Part shown: one piece after another, positions 7,729-15,562 of the stretch
Layout: each line of letters opens with the position of its first letter
Position numbering within the stretch: position 1 is the stretch's first letter
Translations under genes and position numbers: made by a program
NCBI RefSeq assembly: GCF_040392825.1
Contig: NZ_JBEBVH010000041.1
Coordinates: 1 to 21,504 of the forward strand
Length of the DNA: 21,504 nucleotides
DNA from: Pseudopedobacter sp040392825
GTDB lineage: Bacteria; Bacteroidota; Bacteroidia; Sphingobacteriales; Sphingobacteriaceae
Direction of reading: 5' to 3'
The notes under the pieces: generated by a model
Seen by the model: only the letters and a program-made list of their open reading frames with translations
Told to the model about the DNA's origin: nothing
The model's database searches: none

Positions 7729-9687
7729 TTATAAATCTATCTTAGCGTATCTCGCATTTTTCTCGATAAAATCACGCCTTGGAGCAACTTCATCGCCCAT
7801 TAACATAGAGAAAATTCTATCGGCCTCCGCTGCGCTTTCAATGGTCGCTTTTTTCAAAGTTCTTCTTTCTGGATCCAGAGTAGTTTCCCACAGCTGTTCT
7901 GCATTCATCTCTCCCAAACCTTTATATCGTTGTACATGCACACTGTCTTCCTTACCGCCTCCTTTTAACCTTTGGATAGCTGCATCACGTTGAACATCAT
8001 TCCAACAATACTCAAAATCTTTTCCTTTTTTTACCTGATACAGAGGAGGAGCTGCTATATAAATATTTCCTGCTTCGATTAAGGTTTTCATGTACCTGAA
8101 GAAGAAAGTTAAGATTAATGTTGTGATGTGCGAACCATCCACATCGGCATCCGTCATGATGATGATTTTGTGATATCTTAATTTTTCCAGGTTTAATGCC
8201 TTATCATCATCTGCTGTGCCAATGCTTACACCTAATGCAGTGAAGATGTTTTTGATCTCATCATTCTCGTAAATTTTGTGCTCCATGGCTTTCTCAACAT
8301 TAAGGATTTTACCTTTTAGCGGTAAGATAGCCTGGAAGTCTCTATTACGGCCTTGCTTGGCAGTACCGCCTGCAGAATCTCCCTCAACAAGGAATAATTC
8401 ACAAGCATATGGATCTTTGTTAGCGCAATCGGCCAGTTTTCCGGGTAAACCCGATCCGCCCATTACGTTTTTACGCTGAACCATCTCTCTTGCCTTACGG
8501 GCAGCGGCTCTGGCTGTAGCAGCCAAAATCACTTTATTTACAATAAGCTTAGCTTCTTTAGGGTTTTCTTCCAGGAAGTTTCCTAGTGCTTCACCAACAG
8601 CTATGTCTACAGCACCGGTTACTTCGGTATTTCCTAATTTTGTTTTTGTTTGCCCTTCGAACTGTGGTTCCTGAACTTTAACAGATATAACAGAAGTTAA
8701 GCCCTCTCTAAAATCGTCTCCGGTAATTTCAACTTTAATGTTTTTTAAAAGTCCGGATTTCTCAGCATAAGATTTTAGTGTTCTTGTTAAACCTCTTCTA
8801 AAGCCTGCAACATGGCTACCGCCCTCTATCGTATTGATATTGTTTACATAAGAGTGGATATTTTCATTATAAGAGTTGTTGTAAGTGAAAGCCAGTTCTA
8901 CTGGAATACCATTTTTCTCTCCCTCAATGTAAATAGCTTCAGGAATTAATGGAGTTCTGGTTGAATCAAGAAAAGTTACGAATTCACGTAAACCGCCTTC
9001 ACTATAAAAATCTTCAAATAGGAAAGACCCGTCTTCTTTAACTTCTCTTTCATCTGTTAAGGTTAGACGGATACCTTTGTTTAAGAAAGCTAATTCTCTT
9101 AATCTTCCGGCTAAAGTATCAAATTTGTATTCTGTTGTTTGAGTAAAAATTTCCGGGTCCGGATGAAAAGTCTGGATTGTTCCTGTACGATCACTCTCAC
9201 CTATAACTTTTACATCAAATAAAGGCTTTCCTCTTTCGTACTCCTGAGTAAAGATTTTGCCTTCTCTATGCACCACGGTTATCACATGCGTAGAAAGCGC
9301 GTTCACACAGCTAACCCCTACACCATGTAAACCTCCGGAGACTTTGTAAGTGTCTTTGTCGAATTTACCACCGGCGTGAAGAACAGTCATTACAATTTCT
9401 AATGCCGATTTGTTTTCTTTTGTGTTGATTCCGGTTGGAATACCACGACCGTTATCTTCTACGGTAATTGAATTATCTGTATGTATAGTAACATGGATGT
9501 CTGTACAGTAACCTGCTAAAGCTTCGTCTATAGAGTTGTCCACAACTTCATAGACCAAATGGTGTAATCCTTTGACGCCTGTGTCGCCAATGTACATGGC
9601 AGGGCGTTTTCTTACAGCCTCTAATCCCTCTAGTACCTGAATATTATCTGCTGAATAATTTGAATTTTTTTCTACTGATTCACTCAT
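7729..9687 (-). CDS. gyrB: DNA gyrase subunit B
   Basis: ATPase and TOPRIM subunit of DNA gyrase, which introduces negative supercoils together with GyrA; cytosolic A2B2 complex. The 652-residue length is normal for the short GyrB form without the insertion found in proteobacteria. GHKL ATP-binding motifs are in order: EVVDNSIDEAL (47-57), VEDNGRGIP (76-84), GGLHGVGVSCVNALS (from 118). The TOPRIM domain shows LVEGDSAGG (433-441), and the metal-binding DADVDGSH is at 513-520. The C-terminal RYKGLGEMN (587-595) and the ending ARYAKIDL are typical of GyrB. The quinolone-pocket region (KQGRNRD...LPLKGK) looks wild type. gyrA is not adjacent. It converges on the haemoglobin gene with a shared terminator and is divergent from the DUF58 gene. 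Confidence 0.97.
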   Translation of the reverse strand: MSESVEKNSNYSADNIQVLEGLEAVRKRPAMYIGDTGVKGLHHLVYEVVDNSIDEALAGYCTDIHVTIHTDNSITVEDNGRGIPTGINTKENKSALEIVMTVLHAGGKFDKDTYKVSGGLHGVGVSCVNALSTHVITVVHREGKIFTQEYERGKPLFDVKVIGESDRTGTIQTFHPDPEIFTQTTEYKFDTLAGRLRELAFLNKGIRLTLTDEREVKEDGSFLFEDFYSEGGLREFVTFLDSTRTPLIPEAIYIEGEKNGIPVELAFTYNNSYNENIHSYVNNINTIEGGSHVAGFRRGLTRTLKSYAEKSGLLKNIKVEITGDDFREGLTSVISVKVQEPQFEGQTKTKLGNTEVTGAVDIAVGEALGNFLEENPKEAKLIVNKVILAATARAAARKAREMVQRKNVMGGSGLPGKLADCANKDPYACELFLVEGDSAGGTAKQGRNRDFQAILPLKGKILNVEKAMEHKIYENDEIKNIFTALGVSIGTADDDKALNLEKLRYHKIIIMTDADVDGSHITTLILTFFFRYMKTLIEAGNIYIAAPPLYQVKKGKDFEYCWNDVQRDAAIQRLKGGGKEDSVHVQRYKGLGEMNAEQLWETTLDPERRTLKKATIESAAEADRIFSMLMGDEVAPRRDFIEKNARYAKIDL

Positions 9688-9707
9688 GATTTATAAAGTA
9701 ATAACTT

Positions 9708-9715
9708 CAAAAATA
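9708..9715 (-). promoter_or_regulatory. Candidate -7 box of gyrB promoter
   Basis: The minus strand reads TATTTTTG, a full match to the Bacteroidota -7 consensus TAnnTTTG, 20 bases before the gyrB ATG. The leader would be short (about 13 bases). I see no clear -33 TTG at the usual spacing, so confidence is low. Confidence 0.3.
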
Positions 9716-9857
9716 AGCTTTTAAGACGGATTTCAGGGTAACATGTGGATAAATATCTTGTTACTCTTTTTTGTTATTTAAATTACTGATTATGAGATGT
9801 TTATTTGTTGTTTTTTGGTTTGGATTTATAAACAATTCCAGACAGCTTTATATGTTG

Positions 9858-9886
9858 TTGATTTTTAGCGAAATTTACCTATTTTG
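9858..9886 (+). promoter_or_regulatory. Candidate promoter of DUF58 gene
   Basis: TTG at 9858-9860 is followed after 18 bases by CTATTTTG (9879-9886), which differs from TAnnTTTG only at the first two positions if aligned on the TTTG. Transcription would begin near 9893, about 16 bases before the ATG at 9909. A by-eye match in AT-rich sequence. Confidence 0.25.
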
Positions 9887-9908
9887 AAAGCTTATCTTTA
9901 ATTGATAT

Positions 9909-10829
9909 ATGGCGAATAAAATAGTGTTGGAAGATCTGAAAGATGGTATCAATATTGAGCTTTTGGCAAGACAGGTGGTGGAAGGATTTATTACAGGTTT
10001 GCATAAAAGTCCATTTCACGGTTTTTCTGTAGAATTTGCGGAACACAGACTGTACAATGAAGGGGAATCTGTGAGGAATGTAGACTGGAAGCTATTTGCT
10101 AAAACAGAGAAGATGTTTACCAAAAGGTTTGAGGAAGAAACGAATTTACGATGTCATTTGCTTATCGATGCTTCCTCATCTATGTTTTATCCTCAGCAAT
10201 TACTAAATAAATTTCAATTTTCTGCTTTGTGCTCTGCGGCCATTATCAATCTTTTGAAGAAGCAGAGAGATGCTTTTGGGCTTACAATTTTTGCTGACGA
10301 TGTGGAATTACAAACTCCGGCCAAATCAACTATGGTTCATGAGAAATTTTTGTATCATCAGTTAGAAAGATATTTGGGAGAACCGGTTAAGGATAAAAAG
10401 ACAAACATAGCAGAGAGTCTGCATAAAATAGCGGAAAGTTTACCTAAGCGATCAATGATTGTTTTGTTTTCTGATCTGTTTGAAAACTCATCGAATGAAA
10501 AGGAGCTGTCGACTATTTTTGCTGCCCTGCAACATTTAAAATTTAATAAACACGAGATTATTGTATTCAATGTTTTAGAAAGAAAACATGAATTGGAGTT
10601 TGATTTTGAGAACAGGCCTTATCAATTTATTGATGCAGAAACCGGGGAACAGATTAAGTTAAACCCTACACAATATTTAGAAGAATATAAACGCATGATG
10701 GCTGTCTTTAAAGAGAATCTGGATACAAAATGTGCTCAGTTAAAGATAGATCTGGTAAATGCCTACCTGGAAGATGGTTTTAACCCGACATTAAATGCCT
10801 GGTTGATAAAAAGAAATAAGATGTCATAA
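9909..10829 (+). CDS. DUF58 domain protein (vWA-like, MoxR-associated family)
   Basis: A 306-residue soluble protein with no signal peptide or membrane segment. The DUF58 signature is at 44-75: FAEHRLYNEGESVRNVDWKL, then TKRFEEE. It is followed by a von Willebrand A-like fold with a MIDAS-type motif DASSS (Asp87, Ser89, Ser91) after a hydrophobic strand, as in HLLIDASSSM. DUF58 proteins usually sit with a MoxR AAA+ ATPase and BatA/BatD-type proteins, and are thought to work with MoxR chaperones in envelope or metal-dependent assembly; their biochemical role is poorly defined. No moxR or bat gene is next to this one: it is flanked by divergent gyrB and a convergent MscS gene whose stop lies 26 bases away, with no clear terminator between. 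Family assignment is firm; the function is inferred and unproven. Confidence 0.9.
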   Translation: MANKIVLEDLKDGINIELLARQVVEGFITGLHKSPFHGFSVEFAEHRLYNEGESVRNVDWKLFAKTEKMFTKRFEEETNLRCHLLIDASSSMFYPQQLLNKFQFSALCSAAIINLLKKQRDAFGLTIFADDVELQTPAKSTMVHEKFLYHQLERYLGEPVKDKKTNIAESLHKIAESLPKRSMIVLFSDLFENSSNEKELSTIFAALQHLKFNKHEIIVFNVLERKHELEFDFENRPYQFIDAETGEQIKLNPTQYLEEYKRMMAVFKENLDTKCAQLKIDLVNAYLEDGFNPTLNAWLIKRNKMS

Positions 10830-10855
10830 GTTCAACCTCTTCTACTAGACCACTG

Positions 10856-11692
10856 TTATACGTTTTGTTGATAAAGATGTATGTTGGTATGAGTACTGGG
10901 TTGGGCGATTCCGTTTTTATCAAAAGCTTTTTTTACTTCTTCAACCTTTTCCGCTTCTACTGCAGATAAAATAGAATTATTTACCAAACCGGTAGCCTTT
11001 AAGCTTATCCCGCTATTGGACACCGAATTAACAACAATAGAAGGAGTAGCCCTGTCTAAAACTCTGTCATCAGTATAAATAATATCCTGAATGATCTTTT
11101 TAGCTAAATCAATATCATCACCATAGTTGATATTAAAAAGCCATTCGATTTTTCGGGCATTCTCGATAGAATTATTAATAATCACGTCATTATATAATGT
11201 TCCATTTGGAATAATGACGGTTTTCATGTTACCGGTTTTAAGAATGGTATGAAAAATTTGTATTTCTGTTACTGTTCCTGAAACTCCCTTTGCTTCAATG
11301 CTGTCCCCAACTCTAAAAGGTTTCAAAAGTAATATAAGTACTCCTCCTGCAAAATTAGACAAGCTTCCCTGCAAAGCCATACCCACAGCGAGACCAGCGG
11401 CACCAAGTAAAGCAAAAAATGAAGTCATCTCGATTCCTAATGTAGTAAGGACCGTCATGATCAATAATACAGTTAAAGCATTGTGTACTATGCTTTTTAA
11501 GAATAATTGCAGCGAAAGATCGACTTTGTTTTTTTGTATTATAGCAGCAAAAGCTTTGTTAATAAGCTTAATGATTTGCTTACCTACAAACCAGATAAGA
11601 GTTGCTTTAATTAAAGCGATTCCCACTTCGGTTCCTTTGGTCACCAAAAACTGTTGTACTGTCTCCAGATAATTAACTGTTTCAGGATTCAT
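10856..11692 (-). CDS. mscS: Small mechanosensitive ion channel, MscS family
   Basis: Inner-membrane channel of 278 residues that should open under membrane tension and release solutes on hypo-osmotic shock; members are heptamers. Three membrane helices can be seen: about 21-42, 66-86 and 90-125. The third contains the Gly/Ala-rich pore helix GAAGLAVGMALQGSLSNFAGG, followed by the conserved KPFRVGD (124-130) that opens the cytoplasmic beta domain and the PNGTLYNDVI segment. The length is close to E. coli MscS (286). The gene starts inside the 3' end of the upstream aminotransferase (11-base overlap, different frame), implying cotranscription and coupled translation. It converges with the DUF58 gene. 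The symbol denotes the family; paralogues may exist elsewhere. Confidence 0.94.
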   Translation of the reverse strand: MNPETVNYLETVQQFLVTKGTEVGIALIKATLIWFVGKQIIKLINKAFAAIIQKNKVDLSLQLFLKSIVHNALTVLLIMTVLTTLGIEMTSFFALLGAAGLAVGMALQGSLSNFAGGVLILLLKPFRVGDSIEAKGVSGTVTEIQIFHTILKTGNMKTVIIPNGTLYNDVIINNSIENARKIEWLFNINYGDDIDLAKKIIQDIIYTDDRVLDRATPSIVVNSVSNSGISLKATGLVNNSILSAVEAEKVEEVKKAFDKNGIAQPSTHTNIHLYQQNV

Positions 11693-12875
11693 AAACTTTA
11701 TCCATTGCTTTTTTGATAATGTTACAAGCGTATATAATTTCTTCCTTAGAGATTGTTAATGGAGGTGCTATACGCATAGCCGTTTCACAGTGTAAAAACC
11801 AATCTATAATTAACCCTTCTTTTACACACAGCGAGCTTACTTTTTCTACATGTTCGAAAGAATCCAACTGCAGACTAAGCATCAGCCCAATACCTCTTAT
11901 TTCCTTAATTTTAGGGTGAATTAAATGTGTCCTGAAAAGAGCTTCTTTTTCAGGAACATCGTTAAATAGTTTTTTTTCTAAAATCAATTTCAAGCTTGCC
12001 AGACCAGCAGCACAACTTACCGGATGACCACCAAATGTTGTAATATGCCCCAAAATCGGATTCTCTTTTAAAGAATCCATGATCTTTTTAGAGGATACAA
12101 ATGCCCCAATAGGCATTCCACCACCCATTCCTTTTGCGATTAATAAGATATCAGGTACTAAGTCATAATGTTCAAAGCAGAATAATTTGCCTGTACGACC
12201 GAATCCTGTTTGAATTTCGTCGAGAATTAATAAAGTTCCTGTTTCGTTACATTTTTCGCGAAGTTTTTTGAAATAGTTTCTATCAGGAACTCTGATGCCA
12301 GCTTCACCCTGTATAGATTCGAGGATAACTGCAGCAGTTTTTTCGGTAATCTGTTCAAGCTGTTCTTCTGCGTTTAAATTTAGAAATCTGATATCAGGAA
12401 GTAATGGTCTGTAAGCCTGTTTGTAATATTCGTTTCCCATTACACTCAGTGCACCATGGGTACTTCCGTGGTAAGAATGATGGTACGATAATATTTCTGT
12501 CCTGCCGGTATACCTTTTAGCTAATTTTAATGCTCCTTCTGTAGCTTCGGTCCCCGAATTGGTGAAGTATACCGAAGACAGATTTTCGGGTAAAACTTTA
12601 GCTAAAAGATGAGCAAAATTCACCTGTGGAGATTGCACATATTCACCGTAAACAGTTACATGTAAATATCTGTCCAGTTGATTTTTTATAGCTTCTAAAA
12701 CTGCCGGGTGTCTATGTCCAATATTGCTTACCGCAAATCCGGATACCAGATCCAGATATTTTCTTCCATCAACATCATAAAGATAATTTCCTTCGGCTTT
12801 TTCTATCTCTAGAAATCTAGGCGAATTTGATGTTTGGGCGGTGTTTAATAAGAATAATTGTTTCTGACTAAGCAT
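11682..12875 (-). CDS. Class III PLP-dependent aminotransferase (acetylornithine/ornithine aminotransferase-like)
   Basis: Fold-type I aminotransferase of 397 residues from the ATG at 12875; an in-frame TTG two codons earlier is less likely. Motifs, numbered from this ATG: the phosphate-binding NSGTEA (106-111), HSYHGST near 134-140, and LDEIQTGFGRTG with Asp219 contacting the pyridine nitrogen. The Schiff-base Lys248 is in LLIAKGMGGGMPIG, and TTFGGHPVSCAAGL follows. Family members move the omega- or delta-amino group of acetylornithine, ornithine, GABA or similar amines to 2-oxoglutarate. The N-terminal pattern MLSQKQLFLLNTAQTS is one I recall from Bacteroidota proteins annotated only as aspartate aminotransferase family. 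There are no arginine biosynthesis genes nearby, so the substrate is unresolved. The last 11 bases overlap the start of the MscS gene. Confidence 0.9.
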   Translation of the reverse strand: MLSQKQLFLLNTAQTSNSPRFLEIEKAEGNYLYDVDGRKYLDLVSGFAVSNIGHRHPAVLEAIKNQLDRYLHVTVYGEYVQSPQVNFAHLLAKVLPENLSSVYFTNSGTEATEGALKLAKRYTGRTEILSYHHSYHGSTHGALSVMGNEYYKQAYRPLLPDIRFLNLNAEEQLEQITEKTAAVILESIQGEAGIRVPDRNYFKKLREKCNETGTLLILDEIQTGFGRTGKLFCFEHYDLVPDILLIAKGMGGGMPIGAFVSSKKIMDSLKENPILGHITTFGGHPVSCAAGLASLKLILEKKLFNDVPEKEALFRTHLIHPKIKEIRGIGLMLSLQLDSFEHVEKVSSLCVKEGLIIDWFLHCETAMRIAPPLTISKEEIIYACNIIKKAMDKVYES

Positions 12876-12931
12876 GTGCAAATATATAGGAATATTAAGC
12901 TTTATAACGTCAGGAACAAGTAATTTACATA

Positions 12932-13360
12932 TTAATTCTTTTTCAATTGCTGCATTAACTCTTCTCTGAATTCTCTTTCAGAAGAGTATAATGTATTCAG
13001 TTGTTCGGAGTTTAATATAGTCTCAAATTTTTTCTTGTACTCTTGTTTTACTGCCAGAATTTTGGATTCAAAGGAAAAATCAGTGTCAACCTGTTTTCCC
13101 GGATTGGCTTTATTCTGCTCTCTAATTCTTCTGCGTTCCGCATAAACATTTCTTAAAGCCTGTTGATAATTGTTATAAACAGGTATCAGTTTATTTTCTG
13201 TAGAAGAGGGAAGTTGTAATTTCTTCATCACAAACTGCAATTTTAATGCATCTATTCTTTCCCATTTTTCTCTATGAGATACGCCTGAATGTGGTCTTTC
13301 CTGTGCTAATAAGCTATTGAAAGAAAATATGAAGAAAAATATAATTAATAGATTTTTCAT
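12932..13360 (-). CDS. Small exported Spy/CpxP-like periplasmic protein
   Basis: A 142-residue protein with a clear Sec signal peptide (MKNLL, a Phe/Ile-rich core, cleavage probably after Ala-Gln at 19-20). The mature part is almost entirely charged, predicted alpha-helical sequence, with a helix around LQFVMKKLQLPSSTENKLIPVYNNY. This is followed by basic and acidic helices (VYAERRRIREQNK, then EYKKKFETILNSEQLNTLYSS). That layout resembles the Spy/CpxP family of periplasmic chaperones and sensors (helix, LTxxQ-like turn, helix), though the exact LTxxQ motif is replaced by LNSEQ. It is third in a sigma / anti-sigma-like operon, starting 10 bases after the upstream stop, so it may be an envelope-stress sensor or effector of that circuit. 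Similar small proteins in Bacteroidota operons are usually annotated as hypothetical. Confidence 0.75.
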   Translation of the reverse strand: MKNLLIIFFFIFSFNSLLAQERPHSGVSHREKWERIDALKLQFVMKKLQLPSSTENKLIPVYNNYQQALRNVYAERRRIREQNKANPGKQVDTDFSFESKILAVKQEYKKKFETILNSEQLNTLYSSEREFREELMQQLKKN

Positions 13361-13370
13361 AGCATTATAA

Positions 13371-13931
13371 CTATAAATGACTAAGTTGATCTTCTAATGA
13401 AGATAAATCGTTTGTGTTTTCTAAAATAAATTGAATATCGCTGGGATCTGAATATGTATTTAGATAATCAATTATTTCCTGATCCGGTATATTCGCTATT
13501 TCACTATTTACATTTACCTTTTTCTGATTAAAATATAATCCCAAAGTGATCGAAAGTATAACCAGGATGGCTGCTGCATATCTTATAAAGCTTGGGTTGA
13601 AAATCGAGCGAACATTGTTCTTTGATTTCGACTCTTCAATTCCGGAAAGAATTCTGGTTTGAAGATTGTCGAAATAATTTTCCGGAACTTCAAATGCATT
13701 AGTAGATTCTTTCGGAAGATTCGCCTGAGCAAGAATTTGCTTCTCTGTTTGCAAAAAATAATCTTCAGAAACCTTGAAAGGATTTTCCTCCTTAAAACCT
13801 GCAAGTTTTACATTAGATAGTATTTGCTCATGTAAATGATCAAAGTAGTTCTCTTGAACTATGAAAGGGTTCTTTTTGAGCCCTTCTAAGAAAGTTCCAT
13901 CCATTTCTCCGTTGCTATTTACTTCTTTCAT
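13371..13931 (-). CDS. Single-pass membrane protein, probable anti-sigma factor with three internal repeats
   Basis: A 186-residue protein encoded 31 bases after the sigma factor stop and 10 bases before the Spy-like gene. One membrane helix is seen at about 115-134 (YAAAILVILSITLGLYF). The cytoplasmic half before it holds three copies of a motif with the pattern N-P/A-F-x-V-x-E-x-Y-F followed by a helix ending in I-L. The copies start at residues 21, 50 and 78, a period of 28-29 residues. The periplasmic tail (135-186) is short and acidic (IPDQEIIDYLNTYSD). Gene order and topology argue for an anti-sigma factor that holds the sigma at the membrane. No zinc-finger anti-sigma motif (HxxxCxxC) is present, and I cannot name a characterised family. 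The sigma-binding role is inference. Confidence 0.72.
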   Translation of the reverse strand: MKEVNSNGEMDGTFLEGLKKNPFIVQENYFDHLHEQILSNVKLAGFKEENPFKVSEDYFLQTEKQILAQANLPKESTNAFEVPENYFDNLQTRILSGIEESKSKNNVRSIFNPSFIRYAAAILVILSITLGLYFNQKKVNVNSEIANIPDQEIIDYLNTYSDPSDIQFILENTNDLSSLEDQLSHL

Positions 13932-13962
13932 ACTTATACAGATATATTAAAACAGAAAAGGT

Positions 13963-14511
13963 TTAATCTGATGTCAATAAAAAGTTTTCAATTTTTTTAA
14001 CAGCCAAATGATACGAAGTTTTTAAGGCTCCTACACTTGTACCTAAAATATCCGAGATTTCCTGGAATTTTAAATCATCATAATACTTCATGTTAAAAAC
14101 CAATCGCTGTTTTTCTGGCAGCGTAAGGATTGCTTTTTGTAATTTTTTTTGTATAGCCTCGCCAGAAAAGAAATTATCATCATTTAAAGAATCTTCGAGT
14201 TTTTCAGCCAGCTCTTCATAAGAAATATTCAAATGATTTTTCTTCTTGTTAAGAAAGGTGATGCATTCGTTTGTGGCAATTCTATAAATCCAGGTGTACA
14301 ACTGCGAATCTTGTCTAAATGAATCTAAACTTTTCCACACCTTAATGAAAACTTCCTGAACTATATCATCTGCATCGTCGTGATCGATAACCATACGTCT
14401 AATATGCCAGTATATTTTCTGTTGATATTTTTTTAGTAAAATCGAAAATGCTTTGTGGCGCTTCGATTCTTCCCGAAACATGGCTAATAATTCCGAATCC
14501 TCTATTAACAT
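13963..14511 (-). CDS. ECF-type RNA polymerase sigma factor (sigma-70 family)
   Basis: Alternative sigma factor of 182 residues with the two ECF domains. Region 2 runs from about 24 to 95, including the typical IRRMVIDHDDADDIVQEVFI stretch and the -10-binding segment with WIYRIATNE. Region 4 is at about 130-180: LPEKQRLVFNMKYYDDLKFQEI, then a helix-turn-helix ending in LAVKKIENFL. There is no extra C-terminal domain. The downstream genes encode a membrane anti-sigma-like protein and a Spy-like exported protein, suggesting an envelope-responsive regulator. Its ATG lies only 16 bases beyond the T-tract of the transketolase terminator, so its promoter must overlap that hairpin or the gene depends on read-through. 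Target genes cannot be told from this window. Confidence 0.92.
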   Translation of the reverse strand: MLIEDSELLAMFREESKRHKAFSILLKKYQQKIYWHIRRMVIDHDDADDIVQEVFIKVWKSLDSFRQDSQLYTWIYRIATNECITFLNKKKNHLNISYEELAEKLEDSLNDDNFFSGEAIQKKLQKAILTLPEKQRLVFNMKYYDDLKFQEISDILGTSVGALKTSYHLAVKKIENFLLTSD

Positions 14512-14527
14512 ATAAAACTTTCTAAAT

Positions 14528-14554
14528 GAAAAAGCCGAAGTGAAAACTCCGGCT
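14528..14554 (-). terminator. Rho-independent terminator of the transketolase operon
   Basis: On the minus strand a 9-bp stem (arms 14546-14554 and 14533-14541, with one G-U pair) encloses a UUUC loop and is followed by a U-tract. On the plus strand the same stem has an A-C mismatch, so it favours minus-strand transcription. It lies 26 bases beyond the stop of the transketolase C-terminal subunit and just before the sigma factor gene. Confidence 0.85.
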
Positions 14555-14579
14555 AATCTAAATATTTAAAAGTAAGAAA

Positions 14580-15533
14580 TTATTTGCGTTTCATTACTTT
14601 TTTTACAGCTTCAACAATGTTAGAACTGTCTAAGCCATATTTTTTCATTAACTCAGCAGGAGTACCACTTTCACCAAAACTATCATTCACAGCAACAAAT
14701 TCCATTGGTGTAGGTAGTTCTTTTGCCAATAACTGAGCAATGCTCTCACCTAATCCACCATATCTGTTGTGCTCTTCACAAGAAACAACACAGCCAGTTT
14801 TTCTTGCTGAATTTAAGACTGCTTCTTCGTCAAGAGGTTTAATCGTATGAATATTGATAATTTCAGCATTAATTCCTTCTTCTGCAAGTTTTTCGCCAGC
14901 TAAAATAGCTTCCCAAACTAAATGTCCTGTAGCAAAGATACTTACGTCTGTTCCTTCATTAACCATCCATGCTTTTCCAATTTCGAATTTTTGGTCAGCA
15001 GGTGTAAATACCGGAATTACCGGGCGGCCAAATCTCAAATAAACCGGTCCGTCGTAATCTGCAATAGCAATTGTTGCAGCTTTAGTTTGGTTATAGTCAC
15101 AAGGATTTATAACTGTCATTCCCGGTAACATTTTCATCATACCAATATCTTCTAAAATTTGGTGTGTAGCGCCATCTTCTCCTAAGGTCAAACCGGCATG
15201 AGAAGCACATATTTTTACATTTTTACCAGAATAAACAACAGATTGTCTGATTTGGTCATAAACTCTACCAGTAGAGAAGTTTGCAAACGTACCTGTATAT
15301 GGAATTTTACCTCCAATAGTCATACCAGCAGCCATACCAATCATGTTTGCCTCTGCAATACCTGTTTGTACAAATCTTTCAGGAAATTCCTTTTGAAAAT
15401 CTCCCATTTTTAAAGATCCGATTAAGTCAGCACAAAGACCAACAACGTTTTCATTTTTTCTGCCAACCTCTAACAAACCAGCACCGAAACCAGAACGAGT
15501 GTCTTTTTTTTCAGTATATGTGTATTTTTTCAT
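14580..15533 (-). CDS. Transketolase, C-terminal subunit
   Basis: Second half of a split transketolase, 317 residues, holding the pyrimidine-binding (PYR) domain and the C-terminal transketolase domain. The catalytic Glu61 that activates the thiamine diphosphate is in QTGIAEANMIGMAAG. The conserved FANFSTGRVYDQIRQS follows, then SHAGLTLGEDGATHQ with the substrate-contacting histidine. The C-terminal domain contains EHNRYGGLGES near residue 256. It must pair with the N-terminal subunit encoded immediately upstream (29-base gap) to form the active site across the interface. The enzyme transfers two-carbon ketol units between sugar phosphates in the non-oxidative pentose phosphate pathway. The split form is known in Bacteroidota and some archaea. 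A 1-deoxyxylulose-phosphate synthase is unlikely, because that enzyme is a single chain with a different order of motifs. Confidence 0.95.
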   Translation of the reverse strand: MKKYTYTEKKDTRSGFGAGLLEVGRKNENVVGLCADLIGSLKMGDFQKEFPERFVQTGIAEANMIGMAAGMTIGGKIPYTGTFANFSTGRVYDQIRQSVVYSGKNVKICASHAGLTLGEDGATHQILEDIGMMKMLPGMTVINPCDYNQTKAATIAIADYDGPVYLRFGRPVIPVFTPADQKFEIGKAWMVNEGTDVSIFATGHLVWEAILAGEKLAEEGINAEIINIHTIKPLDEEAVLNSARKTGCVVSCEEHNRYGGLGESIAQLLAKELPTPMEFVAVNDSFGESGTPAELMKKYGLDSSNIVEAVKKVMKRK

Positions 15534-15562
15534 TGCAATTGTCGTGATAAATTAAGTTTTGA

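Noticed and set aside
12879..12886. TATATTTG on the minus strand, a perfect match to the -7 consensus, ahead of the aminotransferase
   Set aside because: It ends 4 bases before the ATG, so transcription would start at or inside the start codon, and no -33 element is visible; probably chance in AT-rich DNA.
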